Shown here one piece after another: positions 23,217 through 32,429 of a stretch of 64,000 nt of DNA (positions are counted from its first letter, which is position 1; the number at the start of each line of letters is the position of its first letter). The DNA is taken from NCBI GenBank assembly GCA_948567375.1, contig OX419759.1, positions 16,894,744-16,958,743 on the forward strand. The letters are read 5' to 3'. This DNA is from Lunularia cruciata. Taxonomy: Eukaryota > Streptophyta > Marchantiopsida > Lunulariales > Lunulariaceae. The notes beneath the pieces were generated by a model that made no database searches, was not told where the DNA came from, and saw only the letters and a program-made list of their open reading frames with translations. The position numbers and the translations under genes are program-made.

Positions 23217-23678
23217 TCTCTACCTTCTATGGTACATCTTCAACTTATCATGGTTAATCCTATCAAAGTGTCTTCCTCCCAACTCCTTGAGATCATAGGT
23301 GTAATTGCCCCACACTTTCTCCACTATGAAAGGTCCAAAGTACTTAGGCAAAAACTTCTTTTGCACTCTCTTGAATCGAATGGAATCAAACAACATTACC
23401 CAATCATCTTCTTTGAAAGGCTCCACCTTCTTCTTGCCTTGCCTCTTGTCATAGCTCTCCTTTTGTTTCCTTTGGGCTTGCTCCACTCAAACCATAGCAA
23501 CTGCTCTTGCCTCTTCCAACTCCATGAGTTGATCCTTCCTTGACTTCTCATCACCTCCTTGTGCTTTCTTCAATCTCCTATGAATGCTTTGGAAGGTAGG
23601 AAGATCAAAGTGAATAGGTAAGGTAGACTCAATACCATACACCAATTGAAATGGAGAAAATCCGGTGGAAGTCTTCAT
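23217..23678 (-). pseudogene. Copy A integrase C-terminal remnant
   Basis: The integrase tail only: TSTGFSPFQLVYGIESTLP (the end of the core region), then a C-terminal beta-barrel region (KKFLPKYFGPFIVEKV, YDLKELGGRHFDRINHDKLK). An in-frame TGA near 23,487 splits it. The zinc module and the three acidic catalytic residues are not present anywhere between this and RNase H. No chromodomain follows, which agrees with a Tat/Athila rather than chromovirus placement. Confidence 0.85.
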
Positions 23679-25777
23679 GGTTGTCCCATTGCTCTTTGAA
23701 GTAGACCATCTGCTCCTTGGTGAAAAAGAATATCCTCCACCATTTTGTAAGGTCTAGATCTTGTTGCAAGGGCCTTCCTCTCCCTAGCATGCATCCCTTC
23801 TAGATAGTTACCTCTTGTCACAAAGTCCACAATCTCCTTGTACTCCATTGGAACCTCTTGAGTGATTGAGATTGTCATGAGCTCCTCATCTGGGAAGGAA
23901 TCATCCACTGTCTCATCTCCATCATGATCATAGGCTCTAGATAACAAATCAGCATTTGCATGTTTCTTTCCTGGCCTATCCTCAATGGTGTAGTCATACT
24001 CAGACAAGAGTATCATCCATCTTGCTAGTCTCCCTTCAACATTAGGCTTGTTGAAGATGTACTTCAAAGCCTTGTGATCGATGACAATGGTGGCTTTCCC
24101 TCCAATCAAGTAGTGTCTAAACTTCTTGAGACCAAAGATCACTGCCAACCCTTCTCTCTCTGTGATAGAGTAGTTCTTCTCTGCTGAAACCATCTGCCTA
24201 CTAGCATAAGCTATTGGATGATCATGCCCATCTTGGTGTAATTGACTAAGAGTGCATCCTATAGCTACATTAGAAGCATCAGTGTAGAGGATGAAAGGCT
24301 TACTCCAAGCAGGTTTAGCAAGAATTAGAGCTACAACAAGGGATTGCTTGAGCTCCTCAAAAGCTTTGAGAGCCTCCTTGTCCTCCAAAATCACCATGTA
24401 ATCTACACCCTTCTTCATGTAGATGGTCAATGCATAAGCTTTGTTGGAAAATGAGAAGATGAACCTCCTATAGTATCCAACCATCCCCAAGAATTGGCGT
24501 AACTTTGTCAAGCTTGAAGGGAATGGAAGGTCTGAGATTTTCCTCACCTTCTCAGAATCAACTGCTATTCCATCCTTGGAGATGATGTGCCCCAAAAGTA
24601 GACCTTCTTCACATCCAAAAATGCACTTCTCTGGGTTGAGTGATGCATTTGCCTCATCCAAGCGTTGCAAGACTTTGATTAGGTGCTCAAAGTGCTCCTC
24701 CTTGCTTCCATAGACACAAAAGTCATCAATGAAGTCTCTCACAAATTTCCCAATGAAAGGTTCAAATACTTTGTTCATGAACCATTGGAATGTGGCTGGA
24801 GCATTGCAAAGCCCAAAAGGCATGACCTTGAAAGCGTAAGTTCCCCAAGGTGTGGTGAATGTGGTGAGTTGTTGATGCTCTGGTGCAATCTTGATTTGGT
24901 TATATCCACTATAACAATCTCCAAAACTGTACCTCTCATGACCTGCAACCTCCTCCAAGATCTCATCAATGAATGGCAATGGGTAGTAGTCCTTCTTAGT
25001 AACAGCATTGAGCTTCTTGTAATCCACACATACCCAAAGCTTGCCATTCTTTTTCTTCACAATGACAATTGGAGACACCCATTCTGAATTCTCTACCTCA
25101 AAGATAAATCCAGCCTCCTTGAGCTTATCAATCTCCTCTTTCACAACCAAAGATATTGGTGGGCTAATGCAACGTTGCTTTTGGCGGATTGGTCTTGCAT
25201 GTGACTCCACCTCTATCTTGTGCTCCTCCAAGGTGACTTCCTTCAAATCCTTGTAACTGAAAGCAAACACATGGATGAACTTGCAGAAAATCTCCTCAAA
25301 TCTCACCTTCTCTTCCTTGGTAACATTTGGACCATACTTGAGGGTAGCTAACCTTCTCTCTACTTCCTCAAGTGTCAATGATGATTTGTCTGGGTCCTTC
25401 AAAACCTCTGGCTTAGGTGCAAAATCCATAGCACACAAGGGATACACATCTGAATCAGATTCAGATTCATCCTCCTCCGTGGAAGTGTCTTCCTCCATGC
25501 TTGTGTCCACACCTAAAGCTCCTTCTTCAGAATCTGATTCCCAATAATCAGAAGATGGTGTATCTGAATGTGAAGTGTTGGTGGTGTTAGTCACAGGAAA
25601 TGTGACTCTATGGTTTGATGGCCCAATCCTCAAGTACCCTTTGTGCCATTGATCAGTTGTGCGTGCTGCTCTCAACCATGGCCTCCCAAGAAGTAAGTCA
25701 TAGCTTGAATCCTTCAAGACTTGGAAAGTCATAAGATTTTGAACTCCCATAACTGAAACTACCACCTTATCCATCAC
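23675..25777 (-). CDS. Copy A pol: protease end, RT and RNase H
   Basis: A 700-codon open frame, the longest in the window. It holds the end of protease (YDLLLGRPWLRAA, residues about 27-39), an acidic linker with SESDSD, RT (GKLWVCVDYKKLN, CYSGYNQIKIAPEHQQLTT, MPFGLCNAPATFQ, catalytic FIDDFCVYG about residue 345) and RNase H (ILYTDASNVAIGCTL, ITEREGLAVI, VIDHKALKYIF, NADLLSRA). After LLQRAMGQP it runs into a stop at the integrase deletion. Upstream it is in the same frame as gag, separated by one TGA (near 25,786) where Arg is likely. RT and RNase H look intact, so the protein could still be enzymatically competent if made. Confidence 0.9.
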   Translation of the reverse strand: MMDKVVVSVMGVQNLMTFQVLKDSSYDLLLGRPWLRAARTTDQWHKGYLRIGPSNHRVTFPVTNTTNTSHSDTPSSDYWESDSEEGALGVDTSMEEDTSTEEDESESDSDVYPLCAMDFAPKPEVLKDPDKSSLTLEEVERRLATLKYGPNVTKEEKVRFEEIFCKFIHVFAFSYKDLKEVTLEEHKIEVESHARPIRQKQRCISPPISLVVKEEIDKLKEAGFIFEVENSEWVSPIVIVKKKNGKLWVCVDYKKLNAVTKKDYYPLPFIDEILEEVAGHERYSFGDCYSGYNQIKIAPEHQQLTTFTTPWGTYAFKVMPFGLCNAPATFQWFMNKVFEPFIGKFVRDFIDDFCVYGSKEEHFEHLIKVLQRLDEANASLNPEKCIFGCEEGLLLGHIISKDGIAVDSEKVRKISDLPFPSSLTKLRQFLGMVGYYRRFIFSFSNKAYALTIYMKKGVDYMVILEDKEALKAFEELKQSLVVALILAKPAWSKPFILYTDASNVAIGCTLSQLHQDGHDHPIAYASRQMVSAEKNYSITEREGLAVIFGLKKFRHYLIGGKATIVIDHKALKYIFNKPNVEGRLARWMILLSEYDYTIEDRPGKKHANADLLSRAYDHDGDETVDDSFPDEELMTISITQEVPMEYKEIVDFVTRGNYLEGMHARERKALATRSRPYKMVEDILFHQGADGLLQRAMGQP

Positions 25778-25783
25778 CCCTAC

Positions 25784-27402
25784 TGGTCAAACTTGTTGCT
25801 TGTTTGCCATGCTCACCACAAATGTTGAAGGTCTTGAGGGTATCATACCCAATTTCTTCATCAACCTTTCTAACATGGCATTCACTGCTGATCCTCCATC
25901 AACCAATGCATCCTTGATGTTGTGACCATTCACTCTCACATCAATCTTGGAGGCATATTCACAAGCCTCCCATGGTGCTGGTTTGGCATCCACCACCCCC
26001 ATTGATACTAGAGCTTTTGCCTTCTTCTTCCTCTTGCTCCTTGTAGAACTCAAACCACCTCTAAGCTCCTTTCTCAAGGTAGGGTTCAAAGCAATTAATT
26101 GGCCCACTGTGATGTTAGCCTTGTGACTACCAACATCCTCCAACACATTGTAGTTCCATTGTTGCTTTGAGATCAAGAAGTCCTCCATCCCCAACTTCTT
26201 CCTTGGAGTCCTTGTTGTTGATGGTGTTGAGCTGCGAGTGCTCCTAGTAGACATAGGAGTATCCTTGCTTGAAGTAAATCCTTGATAAGAGTGAACATCC
26301 TCTGCAAAACAAGCTCTCTTCTTCTCTTGTGCCAAAAGCTTCAAATTAAGACCCTTGGAGTTTGAGCACTCTCCCTTCTCATACTTGCTCTCAACCACAT
26401 CTATGGATGCTATCCCCTTACCTTTGTTTGGATTAGGAGCCACTTGGGTTTCACTACCTCCCTCTTTCCCTCTATTGGCTCCCTCATAACCCCTTCCTCC
26501 ATGGTAAGTGGAATTTGGGCAATTCCTTTGGATATGGCCTCTTCCTCCACAACCAAAACAATTTCTATCATTGAAAATGTTGGCTGGTTGGCCTCCTCTA
26601 TATGGATAGTTTCCATAACTCCTAGGCCCTCTCCCTATATTCTGATCCACCTCTCTCTTCTCCCATAGTTACACCACATTGATCTTGAGATCCGCAAGTT
26701 GTTCTGTGATGGTTTGAAATGGATCTTTTGGTGGAGGTGCAAGAACTGGAGCAACTACTGCTTGTGGTGCATCCCTTGTCACCAAAGTATCAAAAGTTCC
26801 ACCATACTTGTAGCCTTGAGGAAGATGCACAACCTCCTTCACCACCAAATCACTCTCATCCCCTTCCAAACTCTCCCCCATACGAATTGTGATCTTGATA
26901 GCTTCAACCTTGGAAGAAGGTTTCTCATATCTCACCTTGCTTCTAATTTGTGGTCTCAACCCTCCCACAAAATTCTTGGTGAGCATGGCCCCTATGCCAA
27001 TCATTGTAGTCTCCACATCATCCCCACCCTTCCTCAACACTATGCGAAATCTGGACTCTAACTTTTCCACTCTTTCCACATAGACTCTCACTTTCTCTCC
27101 ATCTCCTTGCTTCAGAAATGTAACCTCATTCATCAATTTCTCATAACTCTCATCAGGAAGAAAGTTCTCAATGAGTGTTGAAGTCAAAGTCTCCCAAGAC
27201 TCCTCTTCCCCATCTCTCCTCTCTCTCTTTGGTATTCTGACTCATACCATGTAAGTGCTGCATCCTCAAAGAAATCTGGTAATAATGAGGCCCACTCATT
27301 CTTCCTCCTCTCATTGTTTCTTATGCAAGCTCTCTTGAAGTCTCTCACAAAGGCCTCCACATCTTCTCCATCCTTGCCAAAGAAAACCGGAAGTTTCCCC
27401 AT
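25784..27402 (-). pseudogene. Copy A gag and protease active site
   Basis: Gag starts at ATG 27,402 (MGKLPVFFGKDGED) with a capsid core (ALTWYESEY), a frameshift near 27,200, then TSTLIENFLPDESYEKL and LRPQIRSKVRYEKPSS. A TAA near 26,669 (CAA expected) interrupts it. The nucleocapsid has one CCHC knuckle, CFGCGGRGHIQRNC (26,513-26,554), flanked by Gly/Arg-rich sequence. The protease active site DALVDGGSAVNAM lies near 25,880-25,920; DGGS is common in Tat/Athila-like proteases. Except for the frameshift, gag and pol share one frame, so the intact element made a single gag-pol polyprotein. Confidence 0.88.
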
Positions 27403-27635
27403 CTTAACCTCTCACTATCTTTCTTTCTCTCAATTTTTTTTTCTCTTTTCTTTTCTCTCACTCCATTACTAATAGAGTATATACATGACTAACACCATCT
27501 GAGAATAATCCACTCTAGGGAACACAAAAAGTTCAGGTTGCTCCAAGATTTCTATAGCAACATCAAATCCTAGAGTGCATATTAATCTAACTCTCATGGA
27601 TAGTTTATCCATGAGTTGAAAGATTATTTCCATCA

Positions 27636-28165
27636 CTAATCTTGAGAACTAGCTGATGAAGGTGGTAGTATTTCTATAGCTGTACTAAGACTCTCTCCAA
27701 GATCCTTCACCAAAGTTTCCAAAAGTGCTTTTACTCTACTACACTCATGTCCTTTTGGAAGTCCTTCCACTCCACAAACCTCACACAACTCCTTGGTCTT
27801 AGATCTTCTCCCTCTTAATCTTGGTGAAGAAGGTCCAACATGCAAACCCAAGTCAAGTAGGTGTCTCCTTTCCCTCAATCTCTTGCTCTCAAAGGTCAAT
27901 GGACATGAACTTGCCTTATGTCCCTTCTCTCCACACAAAAAGCACTTAGACTCACTCTTTCCTCCAAGTGGTGTAGGTTTTTGGATCCTCTCAACACTCT
28001 CTTCAAATTCTATTGTAAACCCTCTTTTCCTCAAATCCACATCTAAAATCACCTCAAACCCTTGAGGAACCTTGCGTAATCTCAATTTCCACTCTTGATG
28101 ACCCTTCATGTTCCAAAGATGAATCTAAACACTCAAATATACTTTTTGTTGGTCTCAAACTCCTC
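27636..28165 (-). pseudogene. Copy A extra ORF upstream of gag, zinc knuckle
   Basis: Frame 27,636-28,109 (157 codons) plus a start MRSLRPTKSIFECLDSS (near 28,165) in another frame; a frameshift near 28,100 joins them by comparison with copy B. It contains the knuckle CFLCGEKGHKASSC (CX2CX4HX4C) and, 40 residues on, CEVCGVEGLPKGHEC, a second Cys/His cluster. The tail (LVKDLGESLSTAIEILPP) is amphipathic. Tat/Ogre elements are known to have an extra ORF before gag, but I know of no zinc-knuckle version. It is separate from the gag knuckle at 26,513-26,554. Function unknown; nucleic-acid binding is likely. Confidence 0.7.
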
Positions 28166-28755
28166 ATGCATGAGATCTCCACTCTGCAGAATTGACCCGT
28201 CCTCACAATGTCACTCAAATCACCCAATTAGTACGTCATAGTCCTCTGAAATTTTGCACACTTGATCAAAACTCTAGGATATCTCTCCGTGCAAAATTTC
28301 AGATCTTTTCATCAAGCAATTTGGCCTAGACACCTTTCTATTCAGCACACAATTTTCAAATTTGGTCTAAAAACCACCCCCCTTACTTCAAAAACTCATA
28401 ACGTCTTGCGCAAAAACGATCTCTCTCTCATTTTTTTGGCAGCAGGTAGGATACAATGCACTGAATTTTCTTAGAAATTTTCAGGACAATTCACTGAAAT
28501 TGAAGAAATGGCAGACTCTATACAATTTTCCAGAGAGCATGTAGTTGCGGGAGCACTTTACCCTATCAACTTTCAAAAATTCTAGCCCAGTGCGCATAGT
28601 AGCTCTCATAATAATTTCAAGTGTGCTAACTGAAAGATAACCCAAGCTATCATGTGTAGAAATTTCAAGTCCAGATCTCAAACTTGAGATTTTGCCCAAA
28701 ATCACCTTAATCCCCAAAATTTGCAATCCATCTCACACAATCTCTCCAATTCCTC

Positions 28756-28989
28756 TCATGTGTACAAGATGTACAAAATCACCTCAAAGACATCATAATG
28801 AACTACAAGGTATACAAATGGATCTTGGTTCTCTAACATAAGTTCACCCCTCTCCTCTCCTAATGTTCTCTCCAAGTGAGCTCTCATAGCCTCCTTCTGC
28901 CTAATGTAGAATTGAACGCGGGACATTATCTTGCCTTCTAGAGAGGTCCCGGCAACGGAACCAAAAATGTGAGCTGGCCTGTCTCTCAC
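28756..28989 (-). CDS. Copy A leader small ORF across the PBS
   Basis: 77 codons open from inside the LTR end through the PBS into the leader. From the first ATG it is 56 codons, MSRVQFYIRQKEAMRAH..., ending DVFEVILYILYT. The core QFYIRQKEAMRAHLER, LGE, ELMLEN and ILYILY are kept in copies A, B and D although the DNA differs. No domain recognised. It may be a leader peptide affecting gag translation. Confidence 0.5.
   Translation of the reverse strand: MRDRPAHIFGSVAGTSLEGKIMSRVQFYIRQKEAMRAHLERTLGEERGELMLENQDPFVYLVVHYDVFEVILYILYT
28946..28963 (-). other. Copy A primer-binding site
   Basis: On the minus strand TGGTTCCGTTGCCGGGAC, four bases after the 5' LTR. It resembles the tRNA-Asp site TGGCGCCGTTGCCGGGGA used by Tat/Athila elements, with a few differences. 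Confidence 0.75.
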
Positions 28990-29658
28990 TCAGGATGAAC
29001 CTCTGATGGCTATTATGGTAGCCCACCATGGACTAAGAAGACAAGGAACCCCAAACTCCATCATACTCCTCCAAGGCTAACACTCCAAGACTCAAGACAT
29101 TGCTCACTAGAGAACTCAATGAGAGAGAGATAGTTGCAAATGAAAGGATGATGAGTACCTCCTCACTCCTTGTTTATATACTTGTGAAATAGTTACGTAC
29201 CAAAGTTACTAATTACCGTAGTAACTCAAGTTACTAGACTAAAAGTCAAGTAAAGTCAAAAAGTAGAAAGGAATATCCATTCACATGAGCATATTCCCCT
29301 AAGCATGTGGTCTTATCTTGACCTAACCATTAAGTCAAGGATTCCTTCATATGGGCTATCCTTGGACTAAAGAAGAATCCAAAACAAAAAGGCTTGCGGG
29401 CCCAAGAGTTCTCAACTCTTTCCTCAAAGCCAAACACCTAGGAATAATACCAAGTCAACACACTAAAATCCAAAATAGTGGTGCTCATCTTTTCTACTTC
29501 CTCTAAAGTAAAGTCCCCTCTATCTTAGCTATGACTAACTTTAGCTAACCATGACTAATATAGAACCATCCTTTATCTCTATAAATAATATCTCTTAAGT
29601 ACTTGTAATACCAAGCTAAATATCACAATACCATACACATGCACAAATGGGTGTTACA
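28968..29658 (-). repeat. Copy A 5' LTR
   Basis: 691 bp, TGTAACACCC ... GCCAGCTCACA on the minus strand; about 1% different from the 3' LTR. Confidence 0.95.
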
Positions 29659-29825
29659 GGTCTAGCAAGAAGGGGATTGCCATCTAGGCAAGAGTAGAGA
29701 TAGAGCCTACTTACAAGAGGTTTTGAGTCATTGACAAATAGAGGAGTCTAAGCGCAAGCAGCTAGGTGCTCGGTGCATTCTCAAGACCAACCAATCCATG
29801 CAACACTGGCTTGTCATTACACTCA
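29659..29825. other. Unassigned 167 bp right of copy A
   Basis: Continuation of 22,261-22,480 across the copy A insertion. No recognisable coding content; directly downstream the RT thumb of a + strand Ty3 element begins. Confidence 0.45.
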
Positions 29826-31909
29826 AAGAAATTTTTCTTTGCAATGAAAGAATGGATTCTTTTAGGGCATTAGATCTCAAGCCAAGGTATTGAAGTTAAT
29901 GTCAAGAGGTGAAAGTTATCTCAACTTTGGAATCCCCTAAAAAAATTTGGGAGCTAAGGGTCTTCTTGAGACATGTAGGATACTACAGACACTTTGTATC
30001 AAATTATGTGGTGCTTGCTACACCACTAACAAAGCTTCTAAGGAAATCCAAAGATTTTTTGTGGGAAGCAAAATAAGAAGAAGCTTTCCAAGTGTTGAAG
30101 AAGAAATTGATTGAAGCACCAATTATGAAGGCCCAAAATTGAGATGCCCCTTTTCATGTATATATAGATACTTCATCCATGGCAATTGAAGTAGTCTTGA
30201 GTCAAAAGGACAAGAGGAAGGAAGACTATCCAATTTATAATGCCAATTGACAGCTTTTAGTCACAGAAAAAGAATTATTCAATGACTAAAGAGAAGCACT
30301 TGGAATGGTATATGCTTGCAAGAAGTTTCATCACCATTTGTTGGGATACAAGTTTGTCTTCTATATGGACCATTATGCTTTGCAACATTTGGTAAAGAAG
30401 GTAGATTTATTTGGACAAATTGCAAGATGGATCTTGTTGTTACAAAAATTCACATACACTTTACAAGTAAGGAAGGGAACTTTGTATTTGAATGTGGACT
30501 ACCTATCTAGGTTAGAAACTCAAGACCAAGAATTGGAAGTTGATATTTGGTTTCCTAACAAAGAGTTATATCATTTAATGGCGATATGAAGTACAAGGTA
30601 TGTGGTTGAATATCATTACCTACACACTTACCAATCTTCCAAGGGATTGGACCCAGAGCAAAGAGTAGTCTTCCTTAGGAAAATGGGACCATACCAACTA
30701 AAACACAACATTTTATTTAAAATAGGCAAAGAAAATTACTTTGGAAATGCTTGGAGGCATACAAAGTTGGAGGAGTAATTGAGTCCTTACACTCAAAAGC
30801 ATTGAGAAGACACTATGCTTTGATGAATACCATAAAGAAAATTCTTTCATTGGAGTATTGGTGGCCTATGATGTACAAGGATACTCATGCCCATATTCAA
30901 AGTTGTGATGCTTGTCAAAGAACAAGAAAGCCAACGGCTACTTCTCTGTGGCCTTTGAGACCAATTTTGCTATTGGTCCCATTTGAGAAGTGGGGAATTG
31001 ATTTTGTGGCTCCAATACAACCAATGACCCAATTCACAAGGAAGAGATACATCTTGGTTTGCACTGGTTATGCTACCAAGATGGTTGAAGCTAAGGCAAC
31101 TCGGAGAGATGATGCAAAAATTGTTGCCAAATTCTTCTTCCATAACATCATTTCATGTTATAGGTGTCTTCTAGAATTGGTCAGTGACCAAAGGACTCAT
31201 TATTTGAACTCACTTGTAGAGGCATTAACCAAGTACTTCCAAATCAAACATCAGAGTACAATGTCTTACAACCCAAAGGCCAATGGATTAACGAAGAAAG
31301 CAAATGGATTGTTGTGCAAAATTTTGAATAAAATGATTGTCAACTATGCCTACGATTGGGATACAAAGTTACTTGCAACATTGTGGGCATAGAAAACCAC
31401 CAAAAATATAACAACCAAAAAAACTCCATATTTCTTGATATATAGATTACATCCCATACTACCAATTGAATTTGAAGTACCGTCATATTAGGTCCTTTGT
31501 GAGGAACGATTGTTGGAGGAAGAAAGTCAAGATCTTTCCATCAACTGATGTGGTTAGAAGAGAAGCAAGATGATGCAATGCAAACCACAAAGGAAATATA
31601 AGATCAGCAAAAATTCAAGCATGATAAGCAAATAAAGCCTATTATTTTTTATGAGAGAGATTTGGTTTTGTTATATGAAAATTGGCAAATATTTTTTCAA
31701 GGCAAGTTGCACTTATAGTGGATAGGGCCATACCATGCAATGCACATCTATAAAAATGGCTCTATTCAACTTGCAAACTTAGAGTGTAATCCATTTGCCT
31801 CTCGACTGAACGGGTAGAGAGTTAGAAAATCTTGGATTGTGGACTCAAACTTGGATAAAGAAGCCAATGTGGATGTTCATGAGGATGCTCACATTTGAGG
31901 GAGTCAGTA
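29826..31909 (+). pseudogene. Giant-LTR Ty3: RT end, RNase H, integrase
   Basis: Decayed pol running into the giant 3' LTR. RT thumb (GIEVN..., VFLRHVGYYRHFVSNYV) near 29,890-30,010; RNase H (VYIDTSSMAIEVVLSQ near 30,160; KFHHHLLGYKFVFYMDHYAL near 30,325; YLNVDYLSRL near 30,490); integrase zinc module (RRHYALMNTIKKIL, SCDACQRTRK near 30,905) and core (WGIDFVAP, LVSDQRTHYLNS, NPKANGLTKKANG, where K replaces the catalytic Glu). The C-terminal part continues to about 31,890 (VLCEERLLEEESQ; GHTMQCTSIKMALFNLQT). Many stops. A TTTGAGGGAGTCAG tract follows at 31,894-31,907, consistent with a polypurine tract. There is no chromodomain. Confidence 0.88.
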
Positions 31910-32429
31910 TGTGGTACCCACGTTTTTTATTTTAATGATTTTTAGAGAAGAAGTGTATTGTTAAAGCCGCATTGATGGTAATCAAGAAGAAAAGAGAACA
32001 ATTGTGTGGTTGGCATGAACTTGAAGAAGCTGACCTTGGGTCAAAGTCATAAGGACTTGGGTCAGACTGATGGAAGTATAGACCCAAAGTAGGAGGACTT
32101 CAAATCAGGATGCATGACCCAATTTGAAGAACCTATAACAATTTTTCCTTGGGTCTAGCCAATCAAGAAAGTACATGTGAAGAAAGCAACTACCTCAAGA
32201 TCAAGATGACATTGCGGATGATAGAAAATAGATGCAGAATTGGTGTGTCAATTGAAGATTGACTAAAGGATGACCAATCAATGAAACATTATAAGATTTT
32301 GACTTCATCAAGGAGTTCTAAAATGTCACGGTAATATCCCATGCCTCTCAATAGTTGTCTTTACGGAGTTAGGATCTTGGTTTTAGAGAGGGTTTGATCT
32401 TTCAAAGACCAAGAGTGAGAAAGCACACA

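Larger units (their letters stand above)
22481..29658 (-). mobile_element. Full-length young family-1 Ty3 element, copy A
   Basis: A 7,178-bp element with two 691-bp LTRs (22,481-23,171 and 28,968-29,658) that differ at about 7 positions, all transitions (near 1%). Flanks share GGTC (22,477-22,480 and 29,659-29,662). Minus-strand order: LTR, PBS, leader small ORF, extra zinc-knuckle ORF, gag, protease, RT, RNase H, a remnant of integrase, PPT, LTR. The PBS and the DGGS protease resemble Tat/Athila elements. The integrase zinc finger and catalytic core are deleted, so it could only have inserted with help from another element or lost them very recently. Confidence 0.95.
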
